Made by a program: the position numbers and the translations under genes. A DNA stretch of 52,628 nucleotides. Origin: Anderseniella sp. Its GTDB lineage: Bacteria; Pseudomonadota; Alphaproteobacteria; Rhizobiales; Aestuariivirgaceae. The notes below the pieces were generated by a model. That model was not told the DNA's origin. It searched no databases and worked only from the letters and a program-made list of their open reading frames with translations. This document shows positions 10,308 through 18,240 of this stretch, in pieces. Within the stretch, counting starts at the first letter, position 1. Each line of letters begins with the position of its first letter. Location: positions 1 to 52,628 of the forward strand of contig DAOUPT010000020.1 of assembly GCA_030626025.1 (NCBI GenBank), given 5' to 3'.

Positions 10308-10415
10308 GCGAAAACACTATGCGACAGCATAGTGTTTTAAAGGACTAGCGCCATTGAGACGCGCAGCCACCCATGCGGAGCATGTTTCCAACATGACGTG
10401 GCGCTTGAACGCAAA
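10308..10415. repeat. Mosaic hairpin repeat, type B copy 1
   Basis: It opens with a perfect 12-bp inverted repeat, aaaacactatgc / gcatagtgtttt, around GACA (10311-10338). Then follow the conserved string aaggactagcgccatt and a catgtt/aacatg hairpin around TCC (10381-10395). The second copy is at 40447-40555. Both copies lie directly upstream of a plus-strand gene. The rest of the 302-base gap 10134-10435 holds only A+T-rich sequence and the motif at 10245. Confidence 0.8.
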
Positions 10416-10435
10416 CTAATAAGAGGGAGTACAGA

Positions 10436-10783
10436 ATGAAACAATTTTTGCTTAATATGATGACGGCGATGATGCCGGCGATGGTGCCGATGGTCTGGAT
10501 TGGTGGCATTTTAACAGTACTGGCGGTCGTACTTTATGTGCTGGCCAGTAAGGCTGGATATAAACCAGCACTATGGGCTGCCCGTGCCGCCATGGCTTTT
10601 GGAATCTTTTTCCTTGCCTGTCAGGTTGCCGGTTATCTTTTGGGTGCCGGTCCGTCGATTAACTTTGGCGATCCGCGGAAATTTGAATTTATTCTGGTCG
10701 GTTTCTGGATCATCGGTCTTGCCATGTTGATCCCCGGCTGGATCGTTTGGAGTTTTTCATCCAGCAAGCTGTCAAACGGCTAA
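10436..10783 (+). CDS. Small membrane protein with Met-rich N-terminus, unknown function
   Basis: 115 residues with three predicted membrane helices (about 17-38, 45-71 and 84-108). Seven of the first 19 residues are methionine (positions 1, 8, 9, 12, 13, 16, 19), in pairs spaced three to four apart, so they would line one face of a helix. The ribosome-binding site AGAGGGAG is well placed. A bidirectional terminator follows. No family is recognised. Methionine clusters at membrane surfaces can bind copper(I), but nothing else here supports that. Confidence 0.8.
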   Translation: MKQFLLNMMTAMMPAMVPMVWIGGILTVLAVVLYVLASKAGYKPALWAARAAMAFGIFFLACQVAGYLLGAGPSINFGDPRKFEFILVGFWIIGLAMLIPGWIVWSFSSSKLSNG

Positions 10784-10804
10784 AGTTAAAGTCACACACG
10801 AAAA

Positions 10805-10836
10805 AGCCCGCTACGTGGTAAGTCACGTAGCGGGCT
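10805..10836. terminator. Bidirectional rho-independent terminator
   Basis: A perfect 13-bp stem (agcccgctacgtg / cacgtagcgggct) with a 6-base loop lies between two convergent genes. On the minus strand the stem is followed by TTTT, a good terminator for the gene ending at 10863. On the plus strand the tail is CTTGTATT. Confidence 0.85.
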
Positions 10837-10862
10837 CTTGTATTATATATATCTGAAGTTGC

Positions 10863-11231
10863 TTATTTTACGCGGGTGAAAACACCACTTGCACAAGCAC
10901 CGGCATCTGTACAGCCGTCCATTTTCCAGCTGTCAGCGCCGTCAAATGTCATTTTTGCATTGTAAGTCTGGCCATTTGCAGGATGTTTGATGCGAGCGAC
11001 CATGGCATCGCCTTGTGGAGCCATTTTTGATTGCATCATTTCCATGCCGACATTAGCAGGACCAGAAACCACTTTAGCAGACACGCCATGTTCACCACCC
11101 ATGGTCATTTCAATAACAAAGTTCTGCCATTGCCATTTACCTACCATGGCGCTCATGTCTTGAGCAGAAGCCATTGCTGTCATTGCAAGTGTTGCAACAC
11201 CAACCAGCGCGCCTGTCATAAATTTTTTCAT
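10863..11231 (-). CDS. Periplasmic DUF2147-like protein
   Basis: 122 residues from the ATG at 11231, where GAGGAGAG sits 7 bases upstream; a longer frame lacks such a site. A signal peptide ends in MASAQ. The mature domain begins MVGKWQWQNFVIEM and ends with a segment like the DUF2147 C-terminus (HPANGQTYNAKMTF, then DSWKMDGCTDAGACASG and VFTRV). Two cysteines (DGCTDAGAC) could form a disulfide. DUF2147 proteins are small secreted lipocalin-like domains of unknown function. The match is partial. Confidence 0.8.
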   Translation of the reverse strand: MKKFMTGALVGVATLAMTAMASAQDMSAMVGKWQWQNFVIEMTMGGEHGVSAKVVSGPANVGMEMMQSKMAPQGDAMVARIKHPANGQTYNAKMTFDGADSWKMDGCTDAGACASGVFTRVK

Positions 11232-11393
11232 TCCGATACTCTCCTCGTTAGACCAAAAATAAGCTTGAAGACCACTTGCCTCACACAAGTGGAATGCTTT
11301 TAAAAAGCAGGTAAATATGTCTTTACCGTGCCGGAACATATCATAAAATACGAATAAGTAAAAAACTTTCGTAAAAATGTCAGAAATAGGGGC

Positions 11394-11813
11394 TTAAACC
11401 CGACCGCTTATAAAGTCGCTTTGTGCTTCTTCGATGAGAAACTGCACAACTTCCTGAGCCGGGGCTCTATTGCTGTTGGCAATGCCCGAAGACACTTTGG
11501 CCACATCCTTGTCGGTAATGCCAAACACCCGCTCAATATCAAGGTCAACTTTGCCATCCAAACGGTTGAACAACACCACCGCCGCACTGCGCAAGGCATC
11601 CTGACGACATTGAACCCGGTCAAGTAGTTTTTCAACATCCTTCTTCTGCGAACGGGTCGGGGCATCATTGTAAACCTGTTGCAGCCGGTCAAGTTCATGG
11701 GTGGTTTCATTATATTCGTTCAGGCCGTGAAAAGTCAGAGCCCGGGTGGCCACCATGGTTTTTTCATCAACACCGCTGCCGCCAAAAAGTCCTGTAAGCT
11801 TCTTAAACACCAT
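11394..11813 (-). CDS. Uncharacterised cytoplasmic protein, 139 residues
   Basis: It starts MVFKKLTGLFGGSG with AGGAGA well placed upstream. There is no signal peptide or membrane helix. The centre (about residues 30-85) is helical and charged (ETTHELDRLQQVYND, KDVEKLLDRVQCRQDALR). The C-terminal part (DLDIERVFGITDKDVAKVSSG) is mixed. I recognise no family. Codon use matches its neighbours, and the clear ribosome-binding site supports a real gene. Confidence 0.75.
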   Translation of the reverse strand: MVFKKLTGLFGGSGVDEKTMVATRALTFHGLNEYNETTHELDRLQQVYNDAPTRSQKKDVEKLLDRVQCRQDALRSAAVVLFNRLDGKVDLDIERVFGITDKDVAKVSSGIANSNRAPAQEVVQFLIEEAQSDFISGRV

Positions 11814-12674
11814 TAGTCAGGTCTCCTACATAATAGATCGCTATATTCAAAAAACATTATATGACGCGCGCCTCGCGGTGGCAACCCCATTCATGCGCCC
11901 TCCGAAAAAGGGCGCAGGTGTCGGTACTGTCGAAACAGAACCGGAAAAAGTAACCATATCTGTCAATGCTTTAACGCAGAAAATTGTTCTATTTTGACCT
12001 CATCAGCGCCGTTTTTTATCCCGGAAGCGCAGTTTTAACCAAAAAGACTCACTTTTTGGCGATAGTCATATAGAAATTCAAAAAATTGAATAAGTTATTT
12101 GTTTAAAAAAACGCGTAAATACAAAAGGTTATCACCGTAATGGATGGTGTTTTAGAAAATAGGTAAAATTTTATCTATCTGGATGCCGGAAATTTAAAGC
12201 GTTGGCACGATACTTGCAAAATCACATGTCTTGGCATGTTTTCTGACAAGTGGGTGTGGGAAAGCCGACTGGTGATAAGGGAGAAAAAGGGTGGTTGGGA
12301 GCTTTGAATCGCAAAAAGGGCAGGACCGGATTTTACCGGTTTTAACCGTTGCGCGAACAAATATTGGATTCATATTCAAAATACGCTATAACTGCAGTTG
12401 CTACTCGTTATCAGTAGGCCTCGCAAGCACTAAATTGCCTGCGATGGTATCGGCTGGCTCCCGCATCAAATCACCATTCAGGGTTGGTAATTGGGCGGCA
12501 GGAATAGTTTGGAAAATCCGTGCATGCGGTAAGAGAGTGGCCGAGACATACCGCCACCAGCATGCGCAAACGGTGCTTTCGACACAAAACAAAATAATTG
12601 CGGCAACGAATAAGGAACCATGTCTGACAGCATGTGCTTGATGGCGCGTTGCATTCATGAACAAAGGTGAAGTG
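11814..12674. promoter_or_regulatory. 861-base gap: control region upstream of the envelope cluster
   Basis: No open frame here looks like protein. The stretch includes a perfect 8-bp hairpin, ccaaaaag / ctttttgg with loop ACTCA (12039-12059). It also has an A+T-rich part (12060-12180) and short imperfect palindromes near 12222-12255 (acatg/catgt and cttg/caag). It precedes the seven-gene plus-strand cluster and is the expected place for its promoter and any regulator sites or leader RNA. No promoter can be fixed by eye. Confidence 0.4.
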
Positions 12675-13796
12675 ATGAGAGTATTTAAGAGTTTTTTGTT
12701 TTTGGCCCCGGCGCTGATGCTGGCCGTGACCGTTCCGCAAGCAGGTGCTGCAGAATACAAGACTGTAAAGGTTAAGGTTTCCACTGCTGGGAACACCGTG
12801 ACCCTTGGCGGCACTGTGGTGCCCTACAAGGAAGTCACCTTGTCAGCCCAGATCCCCGGCCAGATTAAATTCATTGGCGGCCAGGAAGGCGATAGCTTTA
12901 AGAGCGGGGCGAAACTGGTTACCATTGATGATGATGATTTGCAGGCCCGGCGTCGGTCCGCAGTTGCGCAAATACTTGCAGCACAGGCAGCCTTAAACAA
13001 TGCCAATGTTCAATACTCATCTGAAATGATTAACCCGTCGATCAATCGGCAACAGAACACCACATCCGGTTTTGGCATGCCGCAGATGTTTGATAAAATG
13101 TTCACCCGGCCATTTGCCAGTTCCATGGGACAGGCAAAACCGGGTATTCAGCGCTATGCCGATGTGCAGCGTCAGATCAATGTGGTCAATCAGGCCCGCA
13201 GTGCCTTGATGAGTGCCCAGGCCCGTTTGGAAGAAATTGACGTGTCCCTTCGCGACGCGACACTAACGGCACCTTTTGACGGCGTCATCGTTGCCAAAAA
13301 AATCGAGGTTGGCGACAGCGTTCAACCGGGAAAACCGTTGTTGGTATTTGCCTATGTGGACTTTCTGCGGATCCAGTCAGAAGTACCGGTTCGGCTGGTG
13401 TCCGGGTTGAAAAAAGGCATGTTTGTTCCCGCCCGTATTGATGCGGGTGGCGGCGTAAACGTGAAAGCCCGGGTTGCCCAGATTTTCCCGATTGCCGATA
13501 AAACCCGTCACACGGTCACGGTCAAATTCGATTTGCCAAAAGGCGTGCCCGGTGGCCCCGGCATGTATTCAGAGATCATAATTCCTGATCCGACCAACAG
13601 GGCAACACCTGCCTTGGTCATCCCCCAGGCGGCAATTTCAATGCGTGGTCCGCTGCCCAGCATTCGGGTTTTGGTAAATGGTAAGCCCTCGATACGATTA
13701 ATCCGGGTCGGTACGCCCGATGGCAATGGAAATGTGACAGTATTATCAGGTCTCAAAGGTGATGAAGACGTGATCATTGATGCGCCGAAAAGTTAG
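12675..13796 (+). CDS. RND efflux periplasmic adaptor (membrane fusion protein)
   Basis: 373 residues from the ATG at 12675, chosen because AGGTGA lies 6 bases upstream; an ATG six codons earlier is possible. A signal peptide ends in AGAA. The lipoyl-like halves (VVPYKEVTLSAQIPGQI and DATLTAPFDGVIVAKKIEVGD) flank a hairpin that carries a Met/Phe-rich insertion (about residues 115-165) between its helices. A beta-barrel and membrane-proximal part follow (IPQAAISMRG, NGNVTVLSGLKGDEDVIID). The protein links the inner-membrane RND pump to an outer-membrane channel. No TolC-like gene is nearby. It is the first gene of the cluster. Confidence 0.92.
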   Translation: MRVFKSFLFLAPALMLAVTVPQAGAAEYKTVKVKVSTAGNTVTLGGTVVPYKEVTLSAQIPGQIKFIGGQEGDSFKSGAKLVTIDDDDLQARRRSAVAQILAAQAALNNANVQYSSEMINPSINRQQNTTSGFGMPQMFDKMFTRPFASSMGQAKPGIQRYADVQRQINVVNQARSALMSAQARLEEIDVSLRDATLTAPFDGVIVAKKIEVGDSVQPGKPLLVFAYVDFLRIQSEVPVRLVSGLKKGMFVPARIDAGGGVNVKARVAQIFPIADKTRHTVTVKFDLPKGVPGGPGMYSEIIIPDPTNRATPALVIPQAAISMRGPLPSIRVLVNGKPSIRLIRVGTPDGNGNVTVLSGLKGDEDVIIDAPKS

Positions 13797-13818
13797 ACCG
13801 TAAATTTAACAATAGCAG

Positions 13819-13842
13819 TGAACCGGATTAAAATCCGGTTCA
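13819..13842 (+). promoter_or_regulatory. Intergenic palindrome between adaptor and pump genes
   Basis: A perfect 11-bp inverted repeat (tgaaccggatt / aatccggttca) with a 2-base spacer sits 22 bases after the adaptor stop and 31 bases before the pump start. It could be an mRNA stem that adjusts the adaptor-to-pump ratio or an operator. No T tract follows, so simple termination is unlikely. Confidence 0.55.
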
Positions 13843-13873
13843 GTCCGATGGGAAGAATTTGAAGTAGGGTAGC

Positions 13874-16800
13874 ATGGCTAAAATCGACGACGATAAACTG
13901 GCAGCGAGCGAAAACAAACCACTTGGGATGGCTGGTACCATCACCAAGGCATTCATTCATTCGCCCATAACACCATTGTTGCTGATTGCCAGTCTGGCCC
14001 TTGGTATCATGGGCTTGCTGTTGACACCCCGACAGGAAGATCCGCAAATCTCGGTGCCGATTGCCGACATATTTTTTCAGTTTCCCGGTGCATCTTCCAG
14101 TCAGGTTTCATCCCTTGCCACCGATCCGCTTGAACGGATGGTGAGTGAAATTCCCGGCGTTCGCCACGTTTATTCCGCTTCCGAACGCGGGCGCGGTGTC
14201 GTCACGGTACAGTTTAAAGTCGGTGAAGAAATGGGACCCTCGCTGGTCAAGCTTTACGACAAGCTGATGTCCAACCAGGATAAAATTCCGCCCGGCGTAT
14301 CGCAACCTCTGGTCAAACCCAAAGGAATTGATGATGTTCCAGCCGTAACCTTGACCCTCTGGTCCGAAACGGTGGATGACTCAACTTTGCGGACGCTGTC
14401 GCTTGAAGTCATGCAGCGCCTCAAGGAAGTAACAGATACGGCCCAGAGTTTTGTTGTCGGCGGTCGTCCCGAAGAAATGCGGGTTGAAATCAAGCCCGAG
14501 CGTCTAAACAGTTTTGGCATCTCTATTGACCATCTGGCTCAAACCATTTCCAGCGCCAATGAAAAACGCGCCGTTGGTGACAGCGAAAGCGGCGGCCTGA
14601 ACATGAAGGTCTATTCGGGCAGCTTCCTGCGCAATGCCAAGGATGTTGAAAGCCTGATTGTCGGGGTTCGAAACGGCAGCCCGGTTTATGTCCGTGATGT
14701 TGCTCAAGTCACTGAAGGTCCTGGTGATGCCAAATCTCTGGTTCAATATTATTCCGGTCCTGCCGCCGCAGCAGATGCTCCCAAAACCAACGGCGCACCG
14801 GCGGTCACGATTGCCATTGCCAAGAAAATCGGCACCAATGGCGTGAGTGTTGCCAATGGCATTCTGGCTAAAATCGACTCTCTAAAAGGCAATCTTATTC
14901 CCGATAACGTAAAAGTTTCGGTCACCCGGAACTATGGTGAAACAGCAAACAACAAGGTCAACGAACTGATCCTGGAAATGCTGGCCGCAACCAGTGTTGT
15001 TACAATTCTGATTTTCTTCTTCCTTGGCATGCGTCCGACCATTGTGGTTGTGGTGGTGATCCCGGTCATCGTTCTGATGACAATTTTTGCCGCTTACATG
15101 CTTAATTTCACCATTGACCGTGTTTCGTTGTTTGCCCTGATTTTCTCCATTGGTATTCTGGTTGACGATGCGACCGTGGTGGTTGAAAACACGTATCGAA
15201 GGTGGTTGCAAAAAGGCAGTGTCGATACCGCAACAACCATTGATGCGGTTCGCGAAGTGGGTAACCCGACAATTTTGGCCACCCTGGCAATTATTGCCGC
15301 TCTCCTGCCGATGGGTTTTGTTTCGGGCATGATGGGCCCGTACATGCGTCCGATCCCGGTGCTGGGTTCGATTGCGATGATGTTTTCGTTGTTTGCCGCC
15401 TTTATCTTCACCCCGTGGCTGGTCATGCGTATTCGTCCCAGTCTGGCCAAATTGCGCAAAATGCAGGATGACGAGCATCGCTCGACCGAGCGCCTTGACG
15501 GAGTTGTGCGCCGGGTTCTGGGACCGTTGCTCGACAGTCCAAAAAAGGCCCGCGTGTTCCGCCTGGTGTTGTGGGGGCTGCTGATTCTTTCTTGTGCGAT
15601 GTTTTATAGCCAGCACACAGTTGTGAAAATGCTGCCACTCGACAACAAGCCCGAATTTAATGTGGTTGTGAATATGCCCGAAGGGACGTCACTGCCGCAA
15701 ACGGCCAACCTTATCCAGCAAATGACCGATAAAATTCGTGGGATTCCTGAAGTAACCGCTGTCCAAACCTATACAGGTACTTCGTCGCCCTTTAATTTCA
15801 ACGGTCTGGTTCGTCACTATTATTTGCGCCGCCAGTCATGGGAAGGTGACATTCAAATCCAGTTGCTCGACAAGTGGGGCCGTGATCGCTCAAGCCATGA
15901 ACTGGCTCTGGAAGCCCGTGAATTGCTGACACCATTGGCCAAAGCTGCTGGTGCCCGAATTCAAGTGGTGGAAATGCCGCCGGGACCACCGGTTCTGCAA
16001 ACCATGGTTGCAGAGATTTATGGTCCTGATGCAGCGACACGCCGTCAGGTTGCCCTTGATATCACCAAAATTTTCGAAAAAGCTGAAGGTGTGGTCGATG
16101 TCGATAATTTGATGAAAAACGCCCATGATGTCTGGACCTTTGAAGTAGACCAGCAAAAAGCTGAGCATCGCAATGTTTCAATTGCCGCACTGAACCGTCA
16201 ATTGTCGATGGTTATGGGCGGTCACAAACTGGGCGATGTGAAAAAGGGCGGTGAACTTGAGCCGCGGTTTATCATCCTTCAGGCACCTCTCAGTATTCGT
16301 GGTCAAATCGGTAATCTGGGTGAAATGCCGATCATGTCGCGCGCCAACACAATGGTGCCGCTGGGTGAGCTTGGCAAATTTGTCAAAACCAAAAGCGATC
16401 CGATTATCTTTCACAAAGATCTTCGTGCGGTGGAATTCGTAACCGGTGAAGTTTCCGGGCGCCTTGCCGCCCCGGTTTATGGTATGCTCAACGTGTCAAA
16501 ACTTCTCGATGATTATAAAACACCTGATGGCGTGGTGTTGGCCAGTAATTTCCTCGGGTTTTCCGGTAATCTGCTTGGCCCCCCTGCGACATCATTCAAA
16601 ACCGATTTTGAATGGACCGGTGAGTGGACAGTAACCTACGAAACCTTCCGCGACATGGGACTGGCCTTTATGGCCGCGCTGATCATGATCTACATGTTGA
16701 TCGTGCTGGAATTTGGTAACTTCCGCTTGCCCGGCATCATCATGGCACCAATTCCGTTAACCCTTTTGGGCATTATTCCAGGTCACTGGTTGCTGGGTGC

Positions 16801-18214
16801 AGAATTCACTGCAACCTCGATGATTGGTTGGATCGCCCTTGCCGGGATTATCGTTCGAAATTCGATTTTGCTGGTTGATTTTTCCAAGCAGGCTGTTGCT
16901 GAAGGCATGGATCATCGTGAAGCTGTTATTCAGGCGGTACGGACCAGAACCCGTCCGATCATCATTACCCAGTTGACCATGATTGCCGGTTCGCTTGGCA
17001 TCATCTTTGATCCGATCTTTCAGGGCATGGCGATTTCATTGTTGTTCGGAGCGCTGGTGGCGACCGGTCTGACGCTTATCGTTATTCCGTTGTCTTGCTT
17101 CCAGGCACCTGGTGCCTATAGAGCAGCCGGTGATCCCGAACCTGAGCCCCATGCGCCAACGCCCGCACCGGTCACAGATGCCCCGCTACTTGCTGGCAAT
17201 GATCAAACGGACACTAAAAAATCTGGTCTGCTCGCCCGTATTGGCGGTGCCATTGCGGTATTGGTTACCATAGCAAAAATCATCCCGGTTTTTGGCTGGA
17301 ACTGGTTGGTGGCATTGTTTGAAGGCCTTGCACCGTTGAAGCCTGCACTGGTAAAAGTTCGCGATGTAGCCCGCGACACACCGTCGGGATTATGGGAAAA
17401 AGTTCAAAACAAGCGTGCGTCTGCTCAAGACACCAAAGCTGAAGTAGCTGCCTTTAAACAGACCGTTAGCGATGCAGTTGAAGAGCCAGAAATTGCCGAT
17501 GAAACGGCAGTGGAAAAACAGCGTACGGCAGAACAAGTCGTACGTGCTGCTGCTAAACTTGAAAAAGCAAAAAGCCAGAAAACAGATATGAAAAAAGCAG
17601 ATAAAAAACGCTTGAAAAAGGTGCAAAAGGAAGAAGAAAAAATTCGCCGCGCCGCTGTGAAAGCAGAGGAGGCCAAGGTCGCCGAGGACAAAATAACAAA
17701 AGCTAAAAAAGCTGCAGAAATTGCAAAAGCTGAAAAAGCAGAACGTAAACAACTGAAAGCTCAACGCCTTGAAGCTGAACGGTTACGGGCTGCAGAAGAA
17801 GCTGAAAACGTTCGCAAGATGGCCGAGCTTGAAAAAGCACTGCACCATGCAGAACAAAAAGCCGAGCAGAAGGCTCGCGAACGGGCTAAAGAAAAGGCCA
17901 AAAAGAAAAAAGGTCAGAAGAAGTCTGACAAAAAGAAAAAAGCGCCAAAAGTACCGCAAGACCTCAAGCGGATAAAAGGTATCGGCCCGAAAGTTGAAAT
18001 TGAACTTAAGCGTCTTGGAGTGACTCGCTACAAACAAATTGCGAAATGGGGCCGCGAGGATGTTGAACAACTTCACCATCGCGCCCGCATGTCTCTACGC
18101 ATGGGTGAGGGGCGTGAAAGCTGGGTCAGTCAGGCAAAAGTACTGGCCCGCGGCGATGATACGGAATTTTCGAAACGTGTTGATGATGGCAAAGTACCAT
18201 CAAGTCAAAAGTGA
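13874..18214 (+). CDS. RND family exporter with C-terminal coiled coil and helix-hairpin-helix domain
   Basis: 1446 residues, about 370 longer than usual. Residues 1 to about 1080 are a complete RND pump of the AcrB type: N-terminal helix, two periplasmic loops, the proton-relay motif DDATVVVEN near residue 431, and a second repeat with GWIALAGIIVRNSILLVDFS. After a Pro-rich linker comes a further hydrophobic stretch (about 1120-1155). A Lys/Ala/Glu-rich coiled coil (about 1170-1355) follows. The end is a domain beginning DLKRIKGIGPKVEIELKRLG and ending in WVSQAKVLARG, like the helix-hairpin-helix tails found on some alphaproteobacterial NuoE and ribosomal L21 proteins. RND C-termini face the cytoplasm, so this tail should be cytoplasmic. 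Substrate unknown. Confidence 0.92.
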   Translation: MAKIDDDKLAASENKPLGMAGTITKAFIHSPITPLLLIASLALGIMGLLLTPRQEDPQISVPIADIFFQFPGASSSQVSSLATDPLERMVSEIPGVRHVYSASERGRGVVTVQFKVGEEMGPSLVKLYDKLMSNQDKIPPGVSQPLVKPKGIDDVPAVTLTLWSETVDDSTLRTLSLEVMQRLKEVTDTAQSFVVGGRPEEMRVEIKPERLNSFGISIDHLAQTISSANEKRAVGDSESGGLNMKVYSGSFLRNAKDVESLIVGVRNGSPVYVRDVAQVTEGPGDAKSLVQYYSGPAAAADAPKTNGAPAVTIAIAKKIGTNGVSVANGILAKIDSLKGNLIPDNVKVSVTRNYGETANNKVNELILEMLAATSVVTILIFFFLGMRPTIVVVVVIPVIVLMTIFAAYMLNFTIDRVSLFALIFSIGILVDDATVVVENTYRRWLQKGSVDTATTIDAVREVGNPTILATLAIIAALLPMGFVSGMMGPYMRPIPVLGSIAMMFSLFAAFIFTPWLVMRIRPSLAKLRKMQDDEHRSTERLDGVVRRVLGPLLDSPKKARVFRLVLWGLLILSCAMFYSQHTVVKMLPLDNKPEFNVVVNMPEGTSLPQTANLIQQMTDKIRGIPEVTAVQTYTGTSSPFNFNGLVRHYYLRRQSWEGDIQIQLLDKWGRDRSSHELALEARELLTPLAKAAGARIQVVEMPPGPPVLQTMVAEIYGPDAATRRQVALDITKIFEKAEGVVDVDNLMKNAHDVWTFEVDQQKAEHRNVSIAALNRQLSMVMGGHKLGDVKKGGELEPRFIILQAPLSIRGQIGNLGEMPIMSRANTMVPLGELGKFVKTKSDPIIFHKDLRAVEFVTGEVSGRLAAPVYGMLNVSKLLDDYKTPDGVVLASNFLGFSGNLLGPPATSFKTDFEWTGEWTVTYETFRDMGLAFMAALIMIYMLIVLEFGNFRLPGIIMAPIPLTLLGIIPGHWLLGAEFTATSMIGWIALAGIIVRNSILLVDFSKQAVAEGMDHREAVIQAVRTRTRPIIITQLTMIAGSLGIIFDPIFQGMAISLLFGALVATGLTLIVIPLSCFQAPGAYRAAGDPEPEPHAPTPAPVTDAPLLAGNDQTDTKKSGLLARIGGAIAVLVTIAKIIPVFGWNWLVALFEGLAPLKPALVKVRDVARDTPSGLWEKVQNKRASAQDTKAEVAAFKQTVSDAVEEPEIADETAVEKQRTAEQVVRAAAKLEKAKSQKTDMKKADKKRLKKVQKEEEKIRRAAVKAEEAKVAEDKITKAKKAAEIAKAEKAERKQLKAQRLEAERLRAAEEAENVRKMAELEKALHHAEQKAEQKARERAKEKAKKKKGQKKSDKKKKAPKVPQDLKRIKGIGPKVEIELKRLGVTRYKQIAKWGREDVEQLHHRARMSLRMGEGRESWVSQAKVLARGDDTEFSKRVDDGKVPSSQK

Positions 18215-18240
18215 TTAAGTTAACCGGGGAAAATAATAAA

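Noticed and set aside
12291-12641. Open frame of 116 codons in the long gap before the adaptor gene
   Set aside because: No ribosome-binding site, no recognisable domain and many Cys/Arg/Ser residues typical of non-coding translation.
14882-15616. Long open frame (244 codons) antisense to the RND pump gene
   Set aside because: It has a His/Asn-rich, non-globular translation and lies wholly within a well-supported gene in the opposite strand; it is a codon-bias shadow.
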